Source: Paenibacillus monticola (GTDB lineage: Bacteria > Bacillota > Bacilli > Paenibacillales > Paenibacillaceae). Taken from it: a stretch of 64,000 nucleotides of DNA. The DNA is taken from contig NZ_WJXB01000004.1 in the NCBI RefSeq assembly GCF_009664975.1, forward strand, positions 496,001 through 560,000. The letters are read 5' to 3'. This document shows positions 9,944 through 17,774 of this stretch, piece after piece. Each line of letters starts with the position of its first letter. Position 1 is the first letter of the stretch. The position numbers and the translations under genes were made by a program. The notes beneath the pieces are model-generated. The model saw nothing but the letters and a program-made list of their open reading frames with translations, was not told the origin of the DNA and did no database searches.

Positions 9944-11935
9944 ATGAAGGTAGCTGTATATGCAGTTAAGGAAAATAGGGGCTGGAGTCTCTGGATTTCA
10001 TTAAATCTGGCTGTGGACAGGTTATGGTGGTCTGGAGCTTTGGGAGGGAGTAAAGGCTGGAACAGCCGAGCAGTCAGCATGGTTATTCTAGCAACTTCTC
10101 TGCCACTCGGCTGGGCAGTGAAACTTCGGGATAGCTTTAAATCGAGGACCTCTATGCAGGCATGGGGAAATATGGAGTGGAGAGATTATATTGCTAGAGA
10201 ATTAGCGCCAGAAGTACAGGAGGAGATGGCTACGGGAGGGAGGGGAGGTTGGTCCCATAATGAGGGTTCATTATGCCAGCCAGTATTGAATGGCTGGACC
10301 TCAATAGAGTTGATGGAGGATGGTCATGAACGACAAGAGAACATATTTGGAGCCACTTTAGACCATTTGTCACATCAGGAGGATCTAGAAAGATTAAATC
10401 TGGCCTTAGCAGCCGAACAATTGGCCGGAGCGTTAGCCGGTCGTTCTTTGCTGCAGCCGGAATTGGAAGCAATGCTGGCAGAACAGTTGCCGAATCTGTC
10501 GGGTGACTGGCGCAGCACGGCCCAATTGGTGCATTTGCAGGGTAGGCTAGTGCTAACGGCTGGTATCTTGGCTACAACGGAGCGCAAGGATGGGGCGACA
10601 GCTTGGCTGTCACGCGTAGCAATGCCCTGGCGCGGCTTCGCCAAGCGCCGCGTACTCCCACGCTGCCAGCGCTGCGGCAGCGTCGCCACAGGCCACACGG
10701 CGTGCGCCGCGTGTGGCCTCATGGGCTGCGCCTATTGCGAGGCCTGCCTCGCACTCGGGCGCAGCCGGGCTTGCGCGCTGCTGCTGCGCAGCGCAGCGCT
10801 TCCTGCCGTGCGGTGCACGGCAGGTTCTGCCCCCACCGCGGCCCGCCGGTGGGGGCTTAGCGCGGCGCAGGCGGGAGCCGTAAGCGCCGCGCTGGGATTT
10901 CTGGCGGAGCCGCGTCAGCGCTCCGCGGGCCAGGGCCCAGAGCGGTTCCTGCTCTGGGCTGTGACGGGAGCCGGGAAGACGGAGATGGTCTTTCCGCTCC
11001 TGGAGGCTGTGCTCGCTGCCGGAGGGCGAGCGCTCATAGCGACGCCACGGCGCGACGTCGTGCTGGAGCTGGCGCCGCGGCTAGCCAAGGCATTCCCGGC
11101 GGAGACCCTCGCCGTGCTCTATGGCGGTAGCCCTGATCGCTGGGTAAGTGGCCGCTTAACGCTCGCGACCACTCATCAGTTGCTGCGGTTCAACCAGGGA
11201 TTTGATCTAGTTATCATTGATGAGCTAGATGCATATCCCTATCATAATGACCCCATGCTGGCCTACGCTGCCGGACAAGCCAGTAAGAAGGATGGCTCTT
11301 TCCTCTTTCTATCCGCAACACCGCCCAAGGAAATGCAACGGGAGGCTAATTCCGGTCGTCTTCCTCATGCTAAAGTACCTGTCCGCTTCCATGGACAGCC
11401 CTTACCGGTGCCACTGCATTTAACGATCATACCTGTTCGTATATTCCTGAAGCGTGGTACCCTACCGAAGTCGCTCACACAGGTGCTGCGTAGGTCCTTA
11501 GCAAGAGAGGCTCAGATCTTTCTGTTTGTGTCACGTATTGCTCATATTGCTGGACTGATTAAGCTTCTCCGCCAGAGCTTTCCTGAAGTCGCTATTGAGG
11601 GTACTTCCTCTCAAGATCCAGCAAGGGCAGAGAAAGTAGCTGCATTTCGCAGCCGGATCATCTCTCTGCTGGTGACAACTACAATTCTGGAACGGGGTGT
11701 GACTGTCCCACGCAGTGATGTGTTCATTCTAGATGCAGATAGTGGTCTGTTTGACGAAGCCTCGTTAGTACAGATGGCTGGGCGCGCTGGACGCTCCAAA
11801 GACGATCCCGCAGGAACTGTCGTATTCGCTTCCCCTCAGTGGAGCCGATCACAGCGAGGAGCGATCTCCCACATCCGGGCTATGAACGGTAATGCCCAAC
11901 GCAACGGTTATATTAGCAGAAAGAGTTCCTTATGA
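9944..11935 (+). CDS. comFA: Late competence helicase ComFA
   Basis: Superfamily-2 helicase/translocase that helps pull transforming DNA into the cytoplasm. The Zn-binding cluster CQRCGS...CAACGLMGCAYCEAC lies near residues 241-268. Walker A AVTGAGKTEM is near 341-350, then ATPRRDVVLELAPRL, the DEAD-like box VIIDELDAYPY, motif III FLSATPP, TTTILERGVTVP and QMAGRAGR. At 663 residues it is about 200 longer than B. subtilis ComFA (463); the extra part is at the N-terminus and not recognised. Start ATG has GGGGGAG upstream. The stop overlaps the comFC start by 4 bases. The coding segment from the Zn cluster to Walker A is very GC-rich and built of consecutive perfect inverted repeats (see findings). 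Confidence 0.92.
   Translation: MKVAVYAVKENRGWSLWISLNLAVDRLWWSGALGGSKGWNSRAVSMVILATSLPLGWAVKLRDSFKSRTSMQAWGNMEWRDYIARELAPEVQEEMATGGRGGWSHNEGSLCQPVLNGWTSIELMEDGHERQENIFGATLDHLSHQEDLERLNLALAAEQLAGALAGRSLLQPELEAMLAEQLPNLSGDWRSTAQLVHLQGRLVLTAGILATTERKDGATAWLSRVAMPWRGFAKRRVLPRCQRCGSVATGHTACAACGLMGCAYCEACLALGRSRACALLLRSAALPAVRCTAGSAPTAARRWGLSAAQAGAVSAALGFLAEPRQRSAGQGPERFLLWAVTGAGKTEMVFPLLEAVLAAGGRALIATPRRDVVLELAPRLAKAFPAETLAVLYGGSPDRWVSGRLTLATTHQLLRFNQGFDLVIIDELDAYPYHNDPMLAYAAGQASKKDGSFLFLSATPPKEMQREANSGRLPHAKVPVRFHGQPLPVPLHLTIIPVRIFLKRGTLPKSLTQVLRRSLAREAQIFLFVSRIAHIAGLIKLLRQSFPEVAIEGTSSQDPARAEKVAAFRSRIISLLVTTTILERGVTVPRSDVFILDADSGLFDEASLVQMAGRAGRSKDDPAGTVVFASPQWSRSQRGAISHIRAMNGNAQRNGYISRKSSL
10631..10959. 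repeat. Ten consecutive inverted repeats inside comFA
   Basis: Perfect arms, left/right: 10631-10636/10647-10652; 10661-10667/10676-10682; 10690-10699/10710-10719; 10724-10732/10758-10766 with a nested pair 10737-10743/10746-10752; 10775-10781/10788-10794; 10802-10811/10815-10824; 10829-10838/10847-10856; 10859-10868/10884-10893; 10904-10910/10920-10926; 10935-10943/10951-10959. Arms are 6-10 bases, loops mostly 2-25. They tile the reading frame without breaking it. Confidence 0.85.
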
Positions 11936-12792
11936 ATACCAAGTCGATATGGTTAAAAGGGCTCCAGTCACTGCTCACTTCGTCCGTACCCCAGTGTCTA
12001 ATCTGCGGCAAGCACAGGCAAGCTTCATCGCAGTTGCCTAGTATTTGTGTAAACTGTGCAGCAGCCATTCCGTGGATCGTCTCCCCTCGCTGTCTCAAAT
12101 GCGGCCGTCATGTCGGCTGCCCCGACTGCAACCGTGGTGGGGAGACTTCGCCGATTATCTGCAACCGGAGCGCAGTAGCGTATAATAGTGTAATGCGTGA
12201 AATGCTAGGCCAGTATAAATATCGTGGGAATGAACGTTATTCCGCCCTGCTTGGCTTAATGCTGGACAGAGCGTATTTGATACTGAAGGAGGAAAGGGAG
12301 AAAGAGCAAAGAGTCCAACGATCTTCTCCTCATTCAACTATAAGTTCTTTCTTTCAAAATAAACGGGCTGCCTCGGGAATCCTCTGGCAGGCTGACTTGC
12401 TAGTGCCGGTTCCTGTTAGCGATTCCCAGCTGGAAGAACGCGGTTTTAACCAAGCTGAGAGACTTGCCGATGTCGTATCCCAGCGTAGGGGTATTCCACA
12501 GCTTCCGCTGCTGGTTCGCAAGCATCATACGGGTAAGCAGAGCTTTAAAGGCCGAGCGGAACGGCTAGCAGATATGAAGCATGCTTTTGCCGCCAGTCCC
12601 GCGATGATAGAACTATTTCCTAATTGGTTGGGAGCAATGAAACCCATGGACCGTCCCCTGCAGATAATTATTATAGATGATATATATACAACTGGCAGTA
12701 CCCTCCGTGCCTGTGCAGAAGTCATACAGCAAATGACGGAAGCTTACAGATATGATGTGGAAATCTATAGCTTGACTTGGGCTCGTTCATGA
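11932..12792 (+). CDS. comFC: ComFC, phosphoribosyltransferase-like competence protein
   Basis: Member of the ComFC/GntX family, needed for efficient transformation. The N-terminus has a four-Cys Zn finger (CLICGKH, CVNC) and a second cluster (CLKCGRHVGCPDC). The PRTase body follows: YKYRGNERY, LVPVPVSDSQLEERGFNQAE and the PRPP loop IIIIDDIYTTGSTLRAC near the C-terminus. The 286-residue length is slightly longer than usual; a charged insert (KEEREKEQRVQRSS) sits mid-protein. It starts inside the last codons of comFA, so the two are translationally coupled. comFB, which lies between them in B. subtilis, is absent here. Confidence 0.92.
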   Translation: MNTKSIWLKGLQSLLTSSVPQCLICGKHRQASSQLPSICVNCAAAIPWIVSPRCLKCGRHVGCPDCNRGGETSPIICNRSAVAYNSVMREMLGQYKYRGNERYSALLGLMLDRAYLILKEEREKEQRVQRSSPHSTISSFFQNKRAASGILWQADLLVPVPVSDSQLEERGFNQAERLADVVSQRRGIPQLPLLVRKHHTGKQSFKGRAERLADMKHAFAASPAMIELFPNWLGAMKPMDRPLQIIIIDDIYTTGSTLRACAEVIQQMTEAYRYDVEIYSLTWARS

Positions 12793-12906
12793 CTTGAACC
12801 TATTCATCTAATTTCCAAGATAGACGAAATCCCTGCTATCATGTAATCTAGGAGCATAAGAATACTATACGTTGCACAAAATGTAAGGGGAGGAGCCGCT
12901 GCGTTT

Positions 12907-13314
12907 ATGAATCTAGACAATTGTCCAAGGTGCGGCCGGTTGTATGTAAAGAATGTCATGGATTTATGCCAACCTTGCATCAAAGAACTGGAATATGAAT
13001 ATGAGACCTGCGTGAATTATTTGCGTGAGTTCAGAGGAACTACCATTCAGGAATTATCCGATGCCACGGAAATTTCCATTAAAGAAATAACCCGTTTTAT
13101 TCGGGAGGGCCGCATTTCTATAGCAAATGCACCTAATATGATGTACCCCTGTGAGGTGTGCGGAACACTAATCCGCGACGGGCATATGTGCGACAATTGC
13201 CGTAACCGTCTACGGAAGGATCTTACGAGTCTCACCAGGGAAATTAATGAAAAGGAACCCCCTAAAAAGACCTCCGAGGGTGCCTATCGTGCCCTTGACA
13301 AACGCAACGACTAA
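12907..13314 (+). CDS. yvyF: Flagellar-operon protein YvyF
   Basis: Small Zn-ribbon protein (135 residues) of the family found next to flgM in Bacilli. It has CPRCGRLY and CQPC at the N-terminus, a middle helix-turn-helix-like part (TTIQELSDATEISIKEITRFIREGR split across two helices) and a second Cys set CEVCGTLIRDGHMCDNC. The role is not firmly known; a link to flagellar or competence regulation is suggested by its constant position. GGGGAGG stands about 12 bases upstream of the start. Confidence 0.85.
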   Translation: MNLDNCPRCGRLYVKNVMDLCQPCIKELEYEYETCVNYLREFRGTTIQELSDATEISIKEITRFIREGRISIANAPNMMYPCEVCGTLIRDGHMCDNCRNRLRKDLTSLTREINEKEPPKKTSEGAYRALDKRND

Positions 13315-13344
13315 TAAAATCTGCAAAAAAAACGTTTGCAGCTA

Positions 13345-13372
13345 TAAAGAATGTTTCAATACAAGCCGATAA
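13345..13372 (+). promoter_or_regulatory. Sigma-D (sigma-28) promoter for flgM
   Basis: TAAA, 16 bases, then GCCGATAA, close to the flagellar sigma consensus TAAA-N15-GCCGATAT. It stands about 50 bases before the flgM start. Confidence 0.6.
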
Positions 13373-13398
13373 ACTTATTAAAGATTATCGGTTTTTTT
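13366..13398 (+). terminator. Hairpin with T run upstream of flgM
   Basis: CCGATAA and TTATCGG pair around 12 bases, followed by TTTTTTT. It should end transcripts coming from the comF/yvyF side. Its left arm is also the -10 element of the flgM promoter. Confidence 0.65.
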
Positions 13399-13421
13399 AT
13401 ATTAGAAGGAAGGTGGAAGTT

Positions 13422-13709
13422 ATGAAAATTAACGAGACCGGACGAATTAACGCGATTAATCCGTACCAACGCAGCGCGGAGTCGCAAAGGCAGGAACAGA
13501 TGAAGAAGAGTACACGCAAGGATGAAGTATCTATCTCTGATGAGGCTCTTAAACTGCAACAGGCACAGAACAGCGGCAAGATTGACACTGATCGTGCCCT
13601 CAAGATCGATGGTCTGAAGCAACAGGTCTCCGCAGGTACCTATCAAGTAGACGCAGCCAAACTCGCAGAGAAACTCGCCCCTTATTTCAAGCAATCCTCC
13701 GAGAATTAG
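13422..13709 (+). CDS. flgM: Anti-sigma-D factor FlgM
   Basis: Binds and blocks the flagellar sigma factor until the hook is complete. The N-terminus MKINETGRINAINPYQR matches B. subtilis FlgM, and the C-terminal helices (ALKIDGLKQQVSAGTYQVD, AAKLAEKLAPYF) are the sigma-binding part. 95 residues, usual length. The ATG at 13422 is preferred to an upstream GTG because AGGTGG lies at the right distance. First gene of the flgM-flgN-flgK-flgL run. Confidence 0.93.
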   Translation: MKINETGRINAINPYQRSAESQRQEQMKKSTRKDEVSISDEALKLQQAQNSGKIDTDRALKIDGLKQQVSAGTYQVDAAKLAEKLAPYFKQSSEN

Positions 13710-13721
13710 GTGAAACCATCC

Positions 13722-14222
13722 ATGGCATTAACAACATTGTTAGAACTTCTTGAGCGGTTGGACGAAGCACATATTCAAATGCTGAATCTGGCCGCTAGCA
13801 AGAAACAGAGCATTATGGACAACAAGGTGGATGCTCTAATCGAAATCCTAAACCGTGAGTCTAAATTTATGAAGCTGATTGGACAGCTGGAGGAACAGCG
13901 CGCACAGGCGGCATATGCCTTCCTGCAAGGGGTTGGTATTCGCTCCAACCTGCAACTGAACCTAAGTGAGCTGTCCCGGCTTGTATTTGATCCCGATGAC
14001 AAATCGCGACTGCTGCATATTCAGCAGAAGCTTTCAGGCACATTGCAGCAACTGAAAGCTGCTAACGAACTAAATCAGAAGCTGATCGAGCAGTCGCTTA
14101 CGTTTATAGATTATTCCCTGGATCTGTTAGTCGGAAGACCTAACCAGGAGATCACCTACCATCATCCATCCGATAAGGGCAGCAGCGCGAAACGGCCTGG
14201 CCTTTTTGATGCCCGTGGTTGA
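13722..14222 (+). CDS. flgN: Flagellar export chaperone FlgN
   Basis: FlgN/YvyG-family chaperone that escorts the hook-filament junction proteins FlgK and FlgL to the export apparatus. The protein is almost wholly alpha-helical (LLELLERLDEAHIQMLNLA, LIEILNRESKFMKLIGQLEEQ in part) as in the family. The ATG at 13722 has AGGTG nine bases upstream; a GTG at 13710, right after the flgM stop, is the other possible start. It lies immediately before its presumed clients flgK and flgL. Confidence 0.88.
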   Translation: MALTTLLELLERLDEAHIQMLNLAASKKQSIMDNKVDALIEILNRESKFMKLIGQLEEQRAQAAYAFLQGVGIRSNLQLNLSELSRLVFDPDDKSRLLHIQQKLSGTLQQLKAANELNQKLIEQSLTFIDYSLDLLVGRPNQEITYHHPSDKGSSAKRPGLFDARG

Positions 14223-14272
14223 ATGATGTTTAGTAATTTACCAGAGCAAAATGCAAGGGAGGAACCAATAAC

Positions 14273-15883
14273 ATGACATCCACTTTTCATGCTATGGAGA
14301 CTGCGAGACGCAGTCTCTTTACCCAGACCGCAGCGCTAAACACGACTGGACATAATATCGCTAACGCTAATACGGAAGGTTACACCCGCCAGCGTGTCAA
14401 CATGACTGCATCCAAACCTATTGAAGCTTACGGCTTTAGTAATTCTACGGCTCCGGGTCAGCTTGGAACAGGTGTGGAATTTGGCTCTATTGATCGCATT
14501 CGTGAGAACTTTTTGGATAACCAGTTCCGCGATGAGAACTCTGCTCTAGGGGGTTGGACCATTAAGTCGGATACCATGGACAAGCTGGAAGCAATCTTTA
14601 ATGAGCCTTCGGATACAGGTATCAGCACTGTAATGGATAACTTCTGGAAGTCTTGGTCAGATCTAAGCAAGAATCCCGAAGATAGTACATCACGCAAAAT
14701 TGTGGCACAGACAGCACAATCCATGACAGATGCTTTGAACTATATGAGCAGACAGCTCGACAATCTGGATAGTGACTTATCCTCCAATATTGCCGTTAAA
14801 GGTACAGAAGTACAGACCTACCTTACTTCTATTGCTAACCTGAATCAGTCCATTTATAAGATTGAAAGCATGGGCGACAAAGCTAATGATCTGCGCGATC
14901 AACGCGATCTCATCACAGATAAACTTTCCAAGATTATTAATGTAAATGTAGTGGAGACGGATAGCGGATACAATGTTTCGTTGGGTGGTCAACAGCTTGT
15001 CCAAGGTAATGCGGTAACGGCAACCGTAGATAGTGCATTTTTGACAAGTGCTTACGGCGATGGCAGCACAGGTGATCTGAAATCGGGTGAAGTCTATGGC
15101 ATGTTAGCCTCAAGTAAGGTTTATGTAGCCGATTTTAAGAAGCAGCTTGACAATATAGCTAATACTATTGCTACTGGTGAGGTTGCAATTACTCTTCCTA
15201 AAGGCTCTATGCCTCCAGCGGGAACCATTCTAACCAATGATGCTGCAGTCATCAATGCAGATGGAACATCTTCAACGATTACAGCTGGAACAGCGTTTCC
15301 TGCAGGCGCTACATTGAATGCTGACGTGAAGACAACGGTAAAAGGATTGAATGGTCTTCATCAGTTGGGTTATACCATGGACGGAACGCTTAATCCCGGC
15401 AAGCCCTTGTTCACAATTACGGGAGATGGATCTACTATAACAGCAGGTAATATTACTTTTAATCCATTAATTGCTGGAGACACTAACCTTTTAGCCACTT
15501 CTATCCGAACTACCGGAACCGGTACTTCTGAAAAGGTCGTTAACGGAAATAATACCTTGGCTCTCTTACTAGCCACTCAGCAGGTAGGTTCTTTCAAATC
15601 CGCATCAACGGGTATTACGGCAACGCCAGGAACTTTCTATAAATCACTGGTGGGACAGTTGGGTGTCCAATCACAAGAAGCTACACGCCAGACCGATAAC
15701 GCCAACTATTTGGTGGAACAGGTGGATGCGCGCCGTCAATCGGTAAGTGGAGTATCCCTCGACGAAGAAATGTCTAATATGCTTGTCTACCAGCATGCGT
15801 ATAGTGCCGCAGCGCGGTTTATGACTACTTATGACGAATTGCTTGACAAATTAATTAACTCTACCGGAACCGTAGGCAGATAA
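14273..15883 (+). CDS. flgK: Flagellar hook-associated protein 1 FlgK
   Basis: Joins hook to filament. The conserved N-terminus (STFHAMETARRSLFTQTAAL, NTTGHNIANANTEGYTRQRV) and C-terminus (VSLDEEMSNMLVYQHAYSAA, RFMTTYDELLDKLIN) form the D0/D1 core. Residues about 300-400 are a Thr/Ala/Gly-rich insert (SMPPAGTILTNDAAVI, TAFPAGATLNADV) that differs from classical FlgK and probably forms an exposed domain. GGGAGGAA precedes the start. Total length 536, within family range. Confidence 0.95.
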   Translation: MTSTFHAMETARRSLFTQTAALNTTGHNIANANTEGYTRQRVNMTASKPIEAYGFSNSTAPGQLGTGVEFGSIDRIRENFLDNQFRDENSALGGWTIKSDTMDKLEAIFNEPSDTGISTVMDNFWKSWSDLSKNPEDSTSRKIVAQTAQSMTDALNYMSRQLDNLDSDLSSNIAVKGTEVQTYLTSIANLNQSIYKIESMGDKANDLRDQRDLITDKLSKIINVNVVETDSGYNVSLGGQQLVQGNAVTATVDSAFLTSAYGDGSTGDLKSGEVYGMLASSKVYVADFKKQLDNIANTIATGEVAITLPKGSMPPAGTILTNDAAVINADGTSSTITAGTAFPAGATLNADVKTTVKGLNGLHQLGYTMDGTLNPGKPLFTITGDGSTITAGNITFNPLIAGDTNLLATSIRTTGTGTSEKVVNGNNTLALLLATQQVGSFKSASTGITATPGTFYKSLVGQLGVQSQEATRQTDNANYLVEQVDARRQSVSGVSLDEEMSNMLVYQHAYSAAARFMTTYDELLDKLINSTGTVGR

Positions 15884-15911
15884 TATAAAACAAGGGAAGG
15901 GGAAATGACCT

Positions 15912-16832
15912 ATGTTGAGAGTAACCTCCAATATGATGAACTCACAGCTGCTGCTTAACCTGAACCGTAATGCCCGTACTATGAATCATACCCAGGTACA
16001 GTTGGCTACTGGCCGCAAGCTGAATACTCCATCCGATGATCCGGTGGGCATTACGTATTCGCTGCGTTATCGTGCGGAGCTGTCAGCTAATGAGCAATAT
16101 CAGGATAATGTCGATGGCGCCGTTTCCTGGTTGGAATTTAATGATACGGTATTGACTCAGACAGGTTCTGTTATGCAACGCCTGCGTGAACTAGCCGTCC
16201 AGGGAGCGAATGGAAGTAATCCGCAAACTGCGCTCAACAGTATCAATGAAGAGGTTAAACAGCTTAAAGAGCAGCTTGTTGATATTGGCAACAGTCAATT
16301 TAATGGGAAATATATCTTTAATGGCCAGCAGTATGATGTGAAGCCTTTTGATTTCTCAACAGGTGTAGATGGGGTTCTGGACACCTCCGGAGCTGCTCTA
16401 GTCACCACAGATGATGGACTAGTGAATTATTCAGTGGGAGAGAGCGTTCAACTGCCCATTAATAATACGGGAAATGAAGTTTTTGGTGGGACTGACGCTG
16501 ATAATATCTTTAAAGTTATTGACAGGATATCTACTGCCTTGACCACTGGAGACACGACTGGATTATCTGGCGAGTTGGCCAATATAGATACGCGCACTAA
16601 CAAAATGTTAACCGTGCAGGCTAATATTGGTGCCAAGACCAATCGGATTCAACTGATGCAGAATCGTTTGAGTGATTTGGGCGTTAACCTGACAGACCAG
16701 CAATCCAAAACCGAAGACGCCGATTATGCCGAGTTGGTAATGAATTCCAAAGTCCAGGAGAACGTATATAGTGCATCGCTAAGTGTGGGTGCTAAGATTA
16801 TTCAAACATCATTGGTTGATTTTATAAGATAA
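15912..16832 (+). CDS. flgL: Flagellar hook-associated protein 3 FlgL
   Basis: Second junction protein between hook and filament, related to flagellin. N-terminus MLRVTSNMMNSQLLLNLNRN and LATGRKLNTPSDDPVGITYS, C-terminus VYSASLSVGAKIIQTSLVDF. 306 residues, normal. It follows flgK after 28 bases with AAGGGAAGGGG as ribosome binding site and is closed by a strong terminator. The yviE gene that follows flgL in B. subtilis is absent. Confidence 0.94.
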   Translation: MLRVTSNMMNSQLLLNLNRNARTMNHTQVQLATGRKLNTPSDDPVGITYSLRYRAELSANEQYQDNVDGAVSWLEFNDTVLTQTGSVMQRLRELAVQGANGSNPQTALNSINEEVKQLKEQLVDIGNSQFNGKYIFNGQQYDVKPFDFSTGVDGVLDTSGAALVTTDDGLVNYSVGESVQLPINNTGNEVFGGTDADNIFKVIDRISTALTTGDTTGLSGELANIDTRTNKMLTVQANIGAKTNRIQLMQNRLSDLGVNLTDQQSKTEDADYAELVMNSKVQENVYSASLSVGAKIIQTSLVDFIR

Positions 16833-16868
16833 CAATTATTAATGGCTACCTAATTCAAACATATATCC

Positions 16869-16915
16869 AAAGCTATAGATTAGGTTGCTAATGACCAAAC
16901 GTCTATAGCTTTTTT
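16869..16915 (+). terminator. Terminator after flgL
   Basis: AAAGCTATAGA pairs perfectly with TCTATAGCTTT and runs into T residues. Confidence 0.88.
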
Positions 16916-16947
16916 GTTAAACAAATGATAAAGGAGTGTTCATAATA

Positions 16948-17394
16948 ATGATTATAGAAACGTTGACATGGGGAACGCTTGATATAAACGAGGATCAGGT
17001 GTACCACTTCTCCAAAGGAATCCCCGGTTTTGAGGAAGAAACGGAGTTTGCCGTAATCATAGGGGAGGAGGGACCCTTCTCTTATCTCCAATCTTTAAAC
17101 AATCAGAGCTTATCCTTTCTCTTAAGTGATCCCTTTGTCTTCTACCCAGCCTATGAATTTCAGCTGCCAGAGAGTGATAAGGAAGAGTTGGAGCTAGAAG
17201 ATGATGTTATCGTTTGCTGTATCGTGACTATTAAAGACGAACTGGAGCAAGCAACGTTGAATCTACTGGCTCCTATTGTACTGAATCCGGTTAAACATAC
17301 CGGTAAACAGGTAGTGTTGCACAAATCGTCCTACGGGACTAAACACCGTTTGTGGAATGCTGTGGAAGAGGTACTTCAGAAGGGTGGCGAATGA
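16948..17394 (+). CDS. fliW: Flagellar assembly factor FliW
   Basis: Protein partner that binds either free flagellin or CsrA. When Hag is exported, freed FliW removes CsrA from the hag message, restoring translation. Typical FliW features: FSKGIPGFEEE, LLSDPFVFYPAYEFQL, NLLAPIVLNP and the C-terminal KQVVLHKSSYGTKHRL. The ATG at 16948 is preferred to a GTG at 16936, which directly abuts AAGGAG. 148 residues. csrA starts one base after the stop, so the pair is co-expressed. Confidence 0.93.
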   Translation: MIIETLTWGTLDINEDQVYHFSKGIPGFEEETEFAVIIGEEGPFSYLQSLNNQSLSFLLSDPFVFYPAYEFQLPESDKEELELEDDVIVCCIVTIKDELEQATLNLLAPIVLNPVKHTGKQVVLHKSSYGTKHRLWNAVEEVLQKGGE

Positions 17395-17395
17395 G

Positions 17396-17629
17396 ATGCT
17401 TGTACTTACACGTAAAAAGGGCGAATCCATCATCATCCAGGATAATATTGAAATCACCATTCTAAGTGTGGATGGGGATAGTATTAGGGTAGGGATTTCT
17501 GCGCCCAAGCATGTCGATATCTTTCGCCAGGAAGTCTATTTATCGATCAAGGAATCTAACAAGGAATCGGCTACTTCAGGTACCACTAATCTAAGCGCAC
17601 TCATGGATCGCTTACGTGAGCAAAAATAA
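17396..17629 (+). CDS. csrA: Carbon storage / flagellin translational regulator CsrA
   Basis: RNA-binding repressor that docks on GGA-containing hairpins and blocks ribosome access. Starts MLVLTRKKGESIIIQDNIEI, with the RNA-contacting VGISAPKHVDIFRQEVY strand and helix. 77 residues with a short Gly/Thr tail. The longer upstream reading overlaps fliW and is not credible; GGGTGGCGA before the ATG at 17396 is the ribosome binding site. The likely target, hag, follows directly. Confidence 0.95.
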   Translation: MLVLTRKKGESIIIQDNIEITILSVDGDSIRVGISAPKHVDIFRQEVYLSIKESNKESATSGTTNLSALMDRLREQK

Positions 17630-17653
17630 ATTAAAGAAATTTCATAATAGCTA

Positions 17654-17680
17654 TAAACAATACGATGCTGAGGTCGATAT
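17654..17680 (+). promoter_or_regulatory. Sigma-D promoter of hag
   Basis: TAAA, 15 bases, GTCGATAT: one mismatch to the -10 consensus with optimal spacing. Predicts a leader of about 88 bases before hag. Confidence 0.75.
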
Positions 17681-17689
17681 ATATAACAG

Positions 17690-17766
17690 GTGCTGAATCG
17701 AAAGGGACGGCCGGCCTGATCGGCAGCACTTACCACATGGATGTGGACAAACTATTTCAAGGAGGA
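17690..17766 (+). promoter_or_regulatory. hag 5' leader with CsrA-binding hairpin
   Basis: An upstream stem GTGCTG (17690-17695)/CAGCAC (17724-17729) encloses a GC-rich loop. At 17733-17746, CCACA and TGTGG form a stem with loop TGGA; the core ACATGGATGT fits the CsrA consensus. A second GGA site is the Shine-Dalgarno CAAGGAGGA at 17758-17766. This two-site layout is that of the B. subtilis hag leader. Confidence 0.75.
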
Positions 17767-17774
17767 ATTTTATT

